From: Myroides odoratimimus | GTDB lineage: Bacteria > Bacteroidota > Bacteroidia > Flavobacteriales > Flavobacteriaceae | Assembly (NCBI RefSeq): GCF_030326305.1 | Contig: NZ_JACAKB010000021.1 | Span: forward strand, 1 to 64,000 | DNA: 64,000 bases | Reading direction: 5' to 3' | Translations under genes and position numbers: made by a program | Part shown: positions 27,179-34,660 of the stretch, piece after piece | Layout of the letters: each line of letters starts with the position of its first letter | Numbering within the stretch: the first letter of the stretch is position 1 | Notes under the pieces: model-generated | The model's input: only the letters and a program-made list of their open reading frames with translations | The model's database searches: none | Told to the model about the DNA's origin: nothing

Positions 27179-27472
27179 CTATTCTCTTACCGGAACAGCA
27201 AAGCTGTCTCGTATGAACTGCTGCACATCAGAGAGCTTATAATATATCTTACCTTTTAATCTGTAATAAGGAAGCTTTTTATCAGATCTATACCTTTGAA
27301 GCGAGCGAGAACTTATCTTTAAAATCTGTAAAACATCTTGATTATCTAAAAGTTCTTCTCCATCGATATTTAAAGTTTGGAGTTGAACCTTGGCAATATG
27401 CTCACTTAAAGCATCAAGTTTTGTAGAGAGTCGTTCCATCCAGGAGATGAAATCTAAACGGGTAACATTCAT
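27179..27472 (-). CDS. Excisionase-like helix-turn-helix protein
   Basis: A 97-residue protein. The C-terminal half LLDNQDVLQILKISSRSLQR, YRSDKKLPYYRLKGKIYYKL and SDVQQFI is the winged-helix MerR/excisionase fold (HTH_17) used by mobile elements. The N-terminal part forms a short helix. It lies upstream of the DUF3945-topB pair with a 102-bp gap. Two copies of a palindrome-containing direct repeat lie just upstream of its start and may be its binding sites. No partner integrase is visible in the window. Confidence 0.8.
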   Translation of the reverse strand: MNVTRLDFISWMERLSTKLDALSEHIAKVQLQTLNIDGEELLDNQDVLQILKISSRSLQRYRSDKKLPYYRLKGKIYYKLSDVQQFIRDSFAVPVRE

Positions 27473-27541
27473 GATTTAAATTTTTAATGGTTAATAGTCT
27501 TGTTAGCTAACCATACAAAATTCAAAAGCTTAAAAAAGGTG

Positions 27542-27711
27542 TAAAGCCAATTGGCATGAAAAAAAACAGAAATTCTTATAAAACTGATAAGAATTTTAAA
27601 ACTAACTAGCCACAAGACTAGATATAATAAGACTTTAAAGGATAAAAGTAAAAAGACAGATAACGACTTTTTATATACGAATTTTTTCTTAACTATAAAG
27701 CCAATTGGCAT
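27542..27711. repeat. Pair of 16-bp direct repeats with palindromic core
   Basis: TAAAGCCAATTGGCAT occurs perfectly at 27542-27557 and 27696-27711, 154 bp apart. The core GCCAATTGGC is a perfect palindrome. The pair lies directly upstream of the excisionase-like HTH gene. Candidate protein-binding sites, or part of an origin or attachment region. Confidence 0.65.
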
Positions 27712-28065
27712 CTGATTTACAGATAATTAAAAATCGTACTATTTATCTCTATACTTTTTAAAAATAAACTAGCATATAACCTGTAAAGCTATAAAAAGAG
27801 TAAAAAAAAATTAAAGAGTACTAATCTTCAAGTAATTCTAAGTTAAATAAAAATACAATTCAACTAAAAAAAACTAACAAACACTATTTAAAGATAAATT
27901 ACAACAATAAAGCACATAATTTATAAAAAATAACAACTTAAAGTTATTAATTTAAATTAAAAACATACTTTTGTATAGTAAAATTATATAATACCAATGT
28001 ATTATAACCTTGATACATAAAACACATAATTATAACACATTAATGAAGTTTGTATATTTAAAGAC

Positions 28066-28319
28066 ATGTTAATTAATACAATACGAAAAAGGAAATAAAG
28101 AAAAAACTACGCTTTATAAGTTACCTACTTATAACTGTATCACTGTTTATATTTATTAATCTAGTGTATCGCTATAATACTATAAATGAACCCTTTGATG
28201 AGTTAAACAAAGAAATATTTATCAGTTTACTTAATCTAATTATTGGATTAATCTTTTTTTTCAATCAAGAAACACACAAAACGAGAAATAACAACGATAA
28301 GAAACACTTGTTTTTATAA
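28066..28319 (+). pseudogene. Small two-helix membrane protein gene, apparently frameshifted near its start
   Basis: The frame ending at TAA 28317-28319 encodes KKKLRFISYLLITVSLFIFI and, after a polar loop, ISLLNLIIGLIFFFN, then a basic tail. It has no ATG, GTG or TTG before the first membrane helix. ATG 28066 reads MLINTIRKRK and stops; a one-base change in the A-rich 28086-28106 tract would join it to the membrane frame. Function unknown. The AT-rich gap 27720-28065 before it shows no other gene; TACTTTTG at 27966-27973 is a possible -7 element. Confidence 0.4.
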
Positions 28320-28378
28320 TTGGGTAAAAACACAGTTATTCTTTTTTTGTTTAAAACAAAGCCTAAACACAAACCATA

Positions 28379-28627
28379 CTATTTGAGTCTTTTTGCTATT
28401 TCTTTAAAAGAGTCACCCTGTTTTTTTTCTAGTAAATCCGTTAGGCTCTCTGAGGATCTTCTAATTTTATTTAGCTTTTTGTAGTTTATTTTAGTTGTGC
28501 TTTTACCAATAATATCAGTAGCTAATACAGTGTAATCTTCTTTAGACTTACTGCCTAAAAGAAAAGAAACAAAACTTTTAATTGAAAAGTAAACAAAAAA
28601 ATAAAGACCTAAGAACATACTTATCAT
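28379..28627 (-). CDS. Small membrane protein of the mobile element
   Basis: An 82-residue protein has one N-terminal hydrophobic segment (MFLGLYFFVYFSIKSFVSFL, about 4-23). A basic, helical cytoplasmic tail rich in Lys and Ser follows. It lies 85 bp after the relaxase gene on the same strand and may belong to the mobilisation operon. No family is recognised. Confidence 0.5.
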   Translation of the reverse strand: MISMFLGLYFFVYFSIKSFVSFLLGSKSKEDYTVLATDIIGKSTTKINYKKLNKIRRSSESLTDLLEKKQGDSFKEIAKRLK

Positions 28628-28712
28628 ACCTTTTAATTTTAAATAATCACACCTATTTTTAAATACTTCCCTTACATATATCTATTATGCCCATATAAAG
28701 TATTTCACTCTT

Positions 28713-29996
28713 TTAAAGAGTATGTCTTTTCTTTTTGCGTTTTTTCTTTTTAAGATTCATAAACTGTTTCTGATCTAAATCATCCACTGGACCAGTAAAT
28801 AGAAAATTAAAAAAACTAACAAACTCTGCTTTATTATAAGAGTTGTAATAATTATCCACAAACTCAAAACAAGGATGAACCTTTAAGCTATCAAACTCTT
28901 TATTTAACTCAATAAATCTATGTTTTACAAGTCTCTCAATAGGATCTTGTTTCTTTTTAGAGTTGTTTAAAAAGGTATTAAAAAAAGGATCGTTATCTAA
29001 TTTATTAGACAGCTGTCTATCAATATGAGAAAAAGAAAAAACTCGTCTATATTTATGACTAACAAAATAGAACTTGCTTTTATCTTTATTATCAGCAACT
29101 AGATTAATTCCTTGATTAGTGAGTAGTTTTTTAAAGTGCTTGTAATCTTTACTTTGAGAAAGATATGATCTTATTTGATCACTAACCTTGTTATCAATAT
29201 TTAAGTCCTTAGCTTTAATAGACTTTTTAAAGTGTTTTTCTAAAAAGCCTATATCTACTTTTAAAGAAAGTTTACTTGAGCTTACTAGATTACTAATTTC
29301 TTTATTTTGATGATCAAGAGCAAAATACATTATAGAATTAAACTCTTTATTGTTTCCTAATCTAGCCATGACTTTAAAGAGCTGTAAAATAGCGTTATAA
29401 CTATCAAAATCTTCAAAACTATAATACTTAGGTAAACTACTAACAACACTATCTATTTGCCGGGTTAGATTTGACTCTCTATAATCCACAACCTTAAGGT
29501 CTAGGTCTACCTCTACTTTATATTTTTTAGTATAATCTGTTAGATTAAATTCTTTGATAAGCTCTTTACAGGCATTTTGAGCAATTACAAAATCAAAATC
29601 ACGATTAATCTGATATCCTTGATTATTTATAGACACAGAAACAATATGAAGATGTACTCTTTTAAGATCAAAATGTTTATAGATAATATAGGGTTGGTGT
29701 TTATAACCTATTTTTTCCATATAAGCCTTGGCTATCTTTAAAAGAGTAAGATCATCTAGTTTATCTACAGGATTAGGATTAATTGATATGTGTCTAACAG
29801 GAGTAACAGTTCTGAGATTATTAAGTAAATAAGGCTCAAAGTAACTATAAAAATACTTACTTGCATTTTCTAGGCTATATAATGGAAGTGCTATTTTATT
29901 TACCCCTAATATACAAGCAGACTTATTATCTACCTTAGTTTGATTATATACTAAAGGCTTTAAAATATCAATTCCCTTTCCAATTCTAACTACCAT
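28713..29996 (-). CDS. mobB: MobB-type relaxase (mobilization nuclease)
   Basis: Starting at MVVRIGKGIDILKPLVYNQT, the relaxase has 427 residues; the upstream ATG adding 11 residues is unlikely. Tyr17 in VYNQ is the expected nicking tyrosine. His69 and the metal-binding H108-x-D110...H115-x-H117 (KHFDLKRVHLHIVS) form the MOB-family active site. It nicks oriT and pilots the strand to the recipient. Its ATG overlaps the end of mobA by 11 bp, so the two are translationally coupled. The extreme C-terminus is a lysine-rich tail. Confidence 0.88.
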   Translation of the reverse strand: MVVRIGKGIDILKPLVYNQTKVDNKSACILGVNKIALPLYSLENASKYFYSYFEPYLLNNLRTVTPVRHISINPNPVDKLDDLTLLKIAKAYMEKIGYKHQPYIIYKHFDLKRVHLHIVSVSINNQGYQINRDFDFVIAQNACKELIKEFNLTDYTKKYKVEVDLDLKVVDYRESNLTRQIDSVVSSLPKYYSFEDFDSYNAILQLFKVMARLGNNKEFNSIMYFALDHQNKEISNLVSSSKLSLKVDIGFLEKHFKKSIKAKDLNIDNKVSDQIRSYLSQSKDYKHFKKLLTNQGINLVADNKDKSKFYFVSHKYRRVFSFSHIDRQLSNKLDNDPFFNTFLNNSKKKQDPIERLVKHRFIELNKEFDSLKVHPCFEFVDNYYNSYNKAEFVSFFNFLFTGPVDDLDQKQFMNLKKKKRKKKRHTL

Positions 29997-30417
29997 AATC
30001 CCTAGTTGTTTGTAAGACTTTATTCTCAAAGGATATGGTGAGTTTTATAATCTCTTGACACACTTTTGATAGTTCAATAGTAATCTCAGAGATATCTTTT
30101 AATATCTCTTGAGAATCTACAGCTAAGTCTGTTCTATTTACTAGAACATTATAACTTATCCCTAAGGCTTTAAAATAGTTTATAAGATTGGTAAGGCTAG
30201 CATGGTACTCAAAAGAAGCTTGATCTATTACAACTACCTTAATAGATTCACTAAAAATACGAGAAACAATAAATCTAGTCTTATTATTAATATTGTATTT
30301 CAATAGTAATCTATCAAACTCTTGTTGTTGTTGATCAGTTAAAGCAAAGCCGTGTTTATGCCAAACGGTCTTTTTCTTCTCTATTATTTTATTATTAGTG
30401 TTTTTTTCCATGATCAT
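29986..30417 (-). CDS. mobA: MobA-like relaxosome accessory protein
   Basis: A 143-residue protein. After a basic N-terminal arm come KKTVWHKHGFALTDQQQQEF and RLLLKYNINNKTRFIVSRIF, a ribbon-helix-helix-like DNA-binding unit seen in Bacteroidetes MobA proteins, followed by helices that could dimerise. It sits directly upstream of and overlaps mobB. It presumably binds oriT, likely in the 178-bp gap 30418-30595 or nearby. Met3 is an alternative start. Confidence 0.78.
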   Translation of the reverse strand: MIMEKNTNNKIIEKKKTVWHKHGFALTDQQQQEFDRLLLKYNINNKTRFIVSRIFSESIKVVVIDQASFEYHASLTNLINYFKALGISYNVLVNRTDLAVDSQEILKDISEITIELSKVCQEIIKLTISFENKVLQTTRDYGS

Positions 30418-30595
30418 AAATATTAAATATGGGCAAACTAGTAATAAAAAATAACGGTTAAAGCACTATGGTATTTATGGGCTGTGTTTGGCCTATATTA
30501 GCTATAATAGAGGCTAATAAAGTTAATTCTCACTTTATTTTACTTAATAATGAGTACCTCTTACCTTAAGGTTATTATCATATCAATTAAAAACC

Positions 30596-31132
30596 TTATT
30601 TGGAATTCTCTGACATTTTAATTCTTTCTTGTTCTTCTAAGCATTTTAAACTTTGTAACTCCCCTATTTTATACTTAGCACGAAATACTGTTCTTAACGA
30701 ATCTATATAGCTATCTAAATCATCACTATAATAAAAATCAAACGTCTTCCTAAATGTCATATGTGCTATTACATTGGGATTATCCATAGTTGTATATGGA
30801 TTATATGTTTTCTCTACCCATTTACTTATTAAACTTTCATAGTTTTTATTTTCATAGGATTGATGATTATCAGAGTAGAAATCAACCACTAAACAATATT
30901 CATGATAAAGTTCTGAAGCCGAAATATCTACTAAAAAATCTTCTGCAATTACTCCTTTTTCTTTTCGAATTCTATCTAAAGATTTTCTATACAAATCAAT
31001 AAAAGCATACTCTTTATGAATCAAAAGTATCTTTTCTATATTTTGCTCTTCTTTACTATCTTTCTTTGATTTAAGAAATGTGCAATTAACGCTTAGTATT
31101 AATAGTAATACATACACAATTATTTTATTCAT
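30596..31132 (-). CDS. Hypothetical lipoprotein
   Basis: The 178-residue protein has a type II signal peptide, MNKIIVYVLLLILSVNC, with the lipobox Cys17. The mature part is charged and helical, with no recognised domain. It is followed on the same strand, in mobilisation cargo, by mobA. Function unknown. Confidence 0.6.
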   Translation of the reverse strand: MNKIIVYVLLLILSVNCTFLKSKKDSKEEQNIEKILLIHKEYAFIDLYRKSLDRIRKEKGVIAEDFLVDISASELYHEYCLVVDFYSDNHQSYENKNYESLISKWVEKTYNPYTTMDNPNVIAHMTFRKTFDFYYSDDLDSYIDSLRTVFRAKYKIGELQSLKCLEEQERIKMSENSK

Positions 31133-31196
31133 AATTAGTGAAATTTAGTATAAAGTGTATTTCCCAAAACTCCCTTCTTAGTTTTAATATAGAATA

Positions 31197-31889
31197 CTAT
31201 TTTTCTCTTTTAAATAAAAAGAAAAGTAGTAATAAAGCTCCTAAGCTGACTACTAAACTAATTATTTTTATATTCTCCATATTACCTATTGTAAAAAAAA
31301 CAAGCGAGTAAAATGATGAAATATTAAAAACCATATGCCATAGAATACATAAACTTATATTTTGAGTCTTATTATATATCCAAAACAAAAAGATACTTGA
31401 GATAAACGGTATGATTAAAGGTACTTCACCAAAAAAATGTGTTGCACTAAACACAAGAGAAATGATAATAATGGAACCTATTTTGTTATTGTTCGCTGTC
31501 AAAAATCTAAACCAGTACTTTCTATACAAAAGTTCTTCAACAATAGGGCTTAATATAAATAAGCCCAATAATCTAAATACAGAATAATCATAGCGCTGCT
31601 GCATAACAAAACTAAACTCATCTCCTCTTGCATAAATAGCATTTCCTAAAAATGCTAAAGAAACAGCTGATATTAGAATTAAACCACAATTCAATACTGA
31701 ACACCTTGTTTTTAAAGAGATTTTATTATCCTTATATTTATATATAAATAAAGCAAGAGTACCAATTGTAAAAACATCTATAGCCTTAAAAGCAAAACCT
31801 GCTCCATAAATAGCTACAATAAAAAACAAAATAGTGTAGATTATCAATAACCCTATACGACTATAACTAGTCTCAAATTTTATGTTCAT
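31197..31889 (-). CDS. CPBP-family intramembrane metalloprotease (CAAX protease/Abi)
   Basis: The 230-residue membrane protein has about seven hydrophobic segments. Motif 1 is EELLYR (Glu118, Glu119, Arg123), motif 2 SATHF with His151, and motif 3 HMVFN with His185 and Asn189: the full putative catalytic set of CPBP (Abi) glutamic/metalloproteases. Such proteins serve in bacteriocin immunity, prenyl-protein processing or unknown roles. It is cargo in the mobile element, upstream of the lipoprotein gene by 64 bp. Confidence 0.88.
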   Translation of the reverse strand: MNIKFETSYSRIGLLIIYTILFFIVAIYGAGFAFKAIDVFTIGTLALFIYKYKDNKISLKTRCSVLNCGLILISAVSLAFLGNAIYARGDEFSFVMQQRYDYSVFRLLGLFILSPIVEELLYRKYWFRFLTANNNKIGSIIIISLVFSATHFFGEVPLIIPFISSIFLFWIYNKTQNISLCILWHMVFNISSFYSLVFFTIGNMENIKIISLVVSLGALLLLFFLFKREK

Positions 31890-32325
31890 CTTTAACGGTA
31901 TTTATAATGACACTGCCATCAATAGCGTTCTAAAACGTTTAAATAAGTGGCAAAAAAGAGAGTGTATTTGGCATCCCTAACTATCTTTTGAGTTGCACTC
32001 CAACACACACCCGCATGTTAGTTAAATATAATGCTGTTTACACAAATAAGGGGCAATATAAACTATATTATTCTTAATTAGACCTTATTGTCCAAACTAC
32101 TATTTTATAGCTTATTTATTCTAATAGATACTTACTCTATGGTCTTTACTTTTGGAGCCAAATCTTTGATTAAATAATTTTTATCAAAATATTTAAAAAT
32201 CAATTATTTACAACAAATTCCCACCCTTGTTCCAATTGATAAGCTTTTACTTTAGTAATAGCTAATAAAGTCCTTTAGCTTATTATATTTTTTGGGGATA
32301 ACATACAACTAGTTAATCGATTCTG
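31890..32325. other. Intergenic gap without identified feature
   Basis: This 436-bp AT-rich stretch has no open frame with gene-like content, no strong hairpin and no convincing promoter on either strand. Confidence 0.5.
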
Positions 32326-32853
32326 CTATAAAATAAAACCTTTAGGTAAAGTTGATATGTCTAAATTTTTGGGATCTGCTCCATTAATTAAAGCCAATAT
32401 AACCTCCTCTTTTTTAAACTCTTCAAACTTATCATAACTAAGGTCAAACATAATTTGAAGGTTTACTTGAGTTATAGCCTCCTTGTTATCTATAAACTTA
32501 TCAGAATACATTCTAATGAATTGTTGTTTTAAGATCTCTTGTATTTCAAACTCTTTATACCTTATGAAATCCCCTTGTTTAATTGAAAATATTTTCTTTA
32601 AAGCAATAAAATCATTCAACTCTTCTACTGTTATACAATCATCCTTTAAGGTATCATAAGCATACAGTAACAAATAATCTAGAGCTGAATTTCTTATACG
32701 TTCTAAAACACCATCATGTTCCGCTAAATATTTTTTTAGCTTATCAATTGTAGCATCTTTTGATACAACAATAGAGATAATTTCATTTACAGAATTATTC
32801 TCTGATTTTTGACTCTGAATGAACTCTTTAAAGTTCTTTGATAGTACATACAT
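32326..32853 (-). CDS. Hypothetical helical protein downstream of an HTH regulator
   Basis: A 175-residue acidic, helical protein (MYVLSKNFKEFIQSQKSENN start; ends PKNLDISTLPKGFIL) without signal peptide or membrane helix. It follows the small HTH gene by 22 bp on the same strand, so the two probably form one operon and may act together. No family is recognised and no nuclease or kinase motif is seen. A toxin-antitoxin-like or regulator-partner arrangement is possible but unsupported. Confidence 0.55.
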   Translation of the reverse strand: MYVLSKNFKEFIQSQKSENNSVNEIISIVVSKDATIDKLKKYLAEHDGVLERIRNSALDYLLLYAYDTLKDDCITVEELNDFIALKKIFSIKQGDFIRYKEFEIQEILKQQFIRMYSDKFIDNKEAITQVNLQIMFDLSYDKFEEFKKEEVILALINGADPKNLDISTLPKGFIL

Positions 32854-32875
32854 AATTGAATCTATTCAATTTTAC

Positions 32876-33097
32876 TTAAACTTTCGCTTTCTTACAAAAC
32901 TCTTCTAAAGATAAATTCTCTACTTTACATATTTTAATCAAAGTAGTCAAACTAATATTATAATTATCCTCAGTTCTCATTAGGCGCACGGTTTTCTCAT
33001 CCAAATCATATTTCCTTCCAAATGCACTATTATTTTTCTCCTTATTCAACCAAGTTTCCTTAATATAGTCAACTATTTGTTTATTGATATCTTTCAT
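32876..33097 (-). CDS. Small Cro/XRE-like helix-turn-helix regulator
   Basis: The 73-residue protein is essentially one HTH domain: SAFGRKYDLDEKTVRLMRTE, then ISLTTLIKICKVENLSLEEF. The pattern of helices 2-3 and the helix-4/5 LIKICKVENLSLEEF is that of XRE repressors. A perfect inverted repeat (33113-33133) lies 15 bp upstream of the start codon, which suggests autoregulation. It is divergent from the structured non-coding region. Confidence 0.72.
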   Translation of the reverse strand: MKDINKQIVDYIKETWLNKEKNNSAFGRKYDLDEKTVRLMRTEDNYNISLTTLIKICKVENLSLEEFCKKAKV

Positions 33098-33112
33098 TGA
33101 ATCATATTTTTA

Positions 33113-33133
33113 TTCGGATTTATTTCCGAATTG
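33113..33133. promoter_or_regulatory. Candidate operator of the HTH gene
   Basis: ATTCGGA (33113-33119) and TCCGAAT (33127-33133) form a perfect 7-bp inverted repeat with a 7-bp spacer. It starts 15 bp upstream of the HTH regulator's ATG and lies in the divergent intergenic region. Size and position fit an XRE dimer site. Confidence 0.6.
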
Positions 33134-33156
33134 ATTTTTTTATTTATATATTTGTT
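33133..33156 (+). promoter_or_regulatory. Weak candidate promoter reading into the structured region
   Basis: TATATTTG at 33149-33156 fits the -7 consensus TAnnTTTG. TTG at 33133-33135 is the nearest -33 candidate but lies only 13 bp away, shorter than usual. It overlaps the candidate operator, so the HTH protein could control both directions. Confidence 0.3.
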
Positions 33157-33178
33157 TTTTAATATATAAGCGATTTCA

Positions 33179-33203
33179 TTAATTAACTAGTCTAGTTAAT
33201 TAA
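33179..33203. repeat. Near-perfect palindrome
   Basis: TTAATTAACTA-GTC-TAGTTAATTAA has 11-bp perfect arms and a 3-nt centre. It is a possible second regulatory site or the first helix of the downstream transcript. Confidence 0.6.
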
Positions 33204-33204
33204 G

Positions 33205-33480
33205 ATGTCTCTCTTTTTTGGAAAAATCCGCAATTTTTTTGTCCAAGAGAGTACAGTAAAGTCGCCCACTTATCTGGATTATTCTATATTTGTAATAAAT
33301 CCAGTGGGCGGTCTTTGCGTTTGTACTTCTATGGACAAACCGAGACAAAGCAATTTGTCAAGGGGGTAGCGGATTACCACCAAAGTAGAAGGAGCAAGGA
33401 CCGTTTTCATTGGTAAACCATACTTCTACATAAATAGACAGACATCGTTCATATATTCTATGTGAGCGATTTTTTGTTTT
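33205..33480 (+). ncRNA. Candidate structured RNA with intrinsic terminator
   Basis: A 275-bp non-coding stretch with ordered helices: CTCTCTT 33209-33215 pairs with 33245-33251. CGCCCAC 33263-33269 pairs with GTGGGCG 33304-33310, with the inner CTGGATT 33274-33280 pairing with AATCCAG 33298-33304 (sharing base 33304). GGTA...TACC forms a small hairpin near 33366-33380. It ends with a stem TCG-TCATAT / ATGTGA-CGA at 33445-33469 followed by TTTTTTGTTTT, an intrinsic-terminator signature on the plus strand. No open frame of note. The RNA nature is inferred. Confidence 0.5.
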
Positions 33481-33499
33481 AACCACTCACTGTTGTGAT

Positions 33500-34600
33500 T
33501 CTTAAAAAGAAAAAAAACAGTACAAGGTTCAAAACTCTAAATTGTTCTCATACAAATAGTGCAATAAGAAAAGGGATTTACTCTTTTGTTTATAGCACTA
33601 CATCTTAACTCAAAACACAAGTGTTTTAAGTTAGATTGGTTTTTCTTTTTTGATTTTGCACTCTAAAAGTAAATCCTTTCTTAGTGTTTTCCAAACACTA
33701 TACCACTTAAGACCTGTTTATTTTCAGTAAAAGATGACAAAATGCGATAGTCTAGTAGTTTTCTACTAGGCTATCCAAGAGAATTAAGGTATTAGAAACA
33801 AGTGTTCTATACCTCAACATACCGCATAAACCTTTAATGTTTAGCCGTCTCCCAATTAGGCTATAAAGGTTTAAAACAAACAAGGTGGACTTGTTTAGTA
33901 TTCTTTATCTTGAATACTAACCATACCTTATCCTTAATGGACTTATCGAATGATTCAATTCGAAATTTTTTCAATTATTTATTACAACAAACAACAATTA
34001 GTAGTAACCAAATTCACATTTAGCCTATGATTAGACTCTTGTGTAACTACCCTTAGAGTTATGTTTTTTTAAGACTTTGATTTCATAAACAACTTAGCCC
34101 TAACTCTAAGGGATTCACATATAGTTTACCAAGTAAAATTACATTTTACGCTAGATCCAAGAACAGTTCTTGGATGCGTATAGGACCTCTATTGCCTATT
34201 AGTTATCACATCTATTTAAACCTAATAGGCAGTAAATAATTTAGTTAGTAAGGATAAAATGCTATGAAACAATACGATCCACTGTTCTATTTATTAACCA
34301 AATAAAACACTATTACATTATGGAAAAAACGTCTACAGGCTACTGCTTAATTAGTTGGGTTTGTTTGAAATTAACTAGTAAGAAGGTTTTAAAAGTAGCT
34401 AAGTCTGTAGGCACAAAACACAAACAACACATTGTATGACTTAAAGGGATTTTAAGTCATACTAAAAGTCCATGACTATTCTCCCTGAGCTCTTGTTATG
34501 CATTTTGGGAGACATGTTAAAGAGCAAAGGGAGATAGTTCTATTAAAACAATATATAAAAACCAATTAACTAACCTTTGATACAAAGGCTTATTTAAGTA
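33500..34600 (+). ncRNA. Candidate large structured RNA or very long leader of the susC operon
   Basis: About 1.1 kb with no gene but a chain of strong helices. Arm pairs are: 33565-33587 with 33665-33683 (long-range, about 17 bp); 33683-33689/33693-33699; 33748-33773; 33787-33814; 33827-33835/33865-33873 with inner AGCC/GGCT; 33878-33884/33890-33896; 33896-33903/33912-33919. Downstream are 34050-34061/34101-34112 (12 bp perfect); 34147-34164/34166-34180; 34193-34202/34222-34231 (10 bp perfect); 34331-34340/34403-34412 (with GU pairs); 34434-34445/34451-34462 (12 bp perfect); and 34475-34494/34520-34538. Orientation is assumed plus, toward susC. It could be an independent RNA, a leader, or DNA-level recombination sites. 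Confidence 0.5.
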
Positions 34601-34660
34601 CTACGGCAATAAAAATCTTAAGGATTTAAAGTCTTCTTGTATCATACAATTATAACAATT

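Noticed and set aside
27484-27711. A 75-codon minus-strand frame starting MPIGFIVKKKF
   Set aside because: It lies in AT-rich DNA, starts inside one of the 16-bp repeats, has low-complexity hydrophobic content and no family resemblance. The repeats explain the region better.
32326-33097. Toxin-antitoxin pair
   Set aside because: The 175-residue protein shows no toxin motif and the HTH protein no antitoxin tail; the arrangement alone is not enough.
33500-34600. Group II intron as explanation for the structured region
   Set aside because: No GUGYG-like 5' end with matching domain V (AGC...GUU) or reverse-transcriptase gene was found.
33500-34600. Invertible promoter (phase-variation) switch upstream of susC
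   Set aside because: The inverted repeats are many, short and nested with small loops rather than one pair flanking a promoter, and no recombinase gene is nearby. Not excluded outright.
33205-34640. CRISPR array
   Set aside because: The repeats are inverted and differ from each other; no direct repeats with regular spacers and no cas genes.
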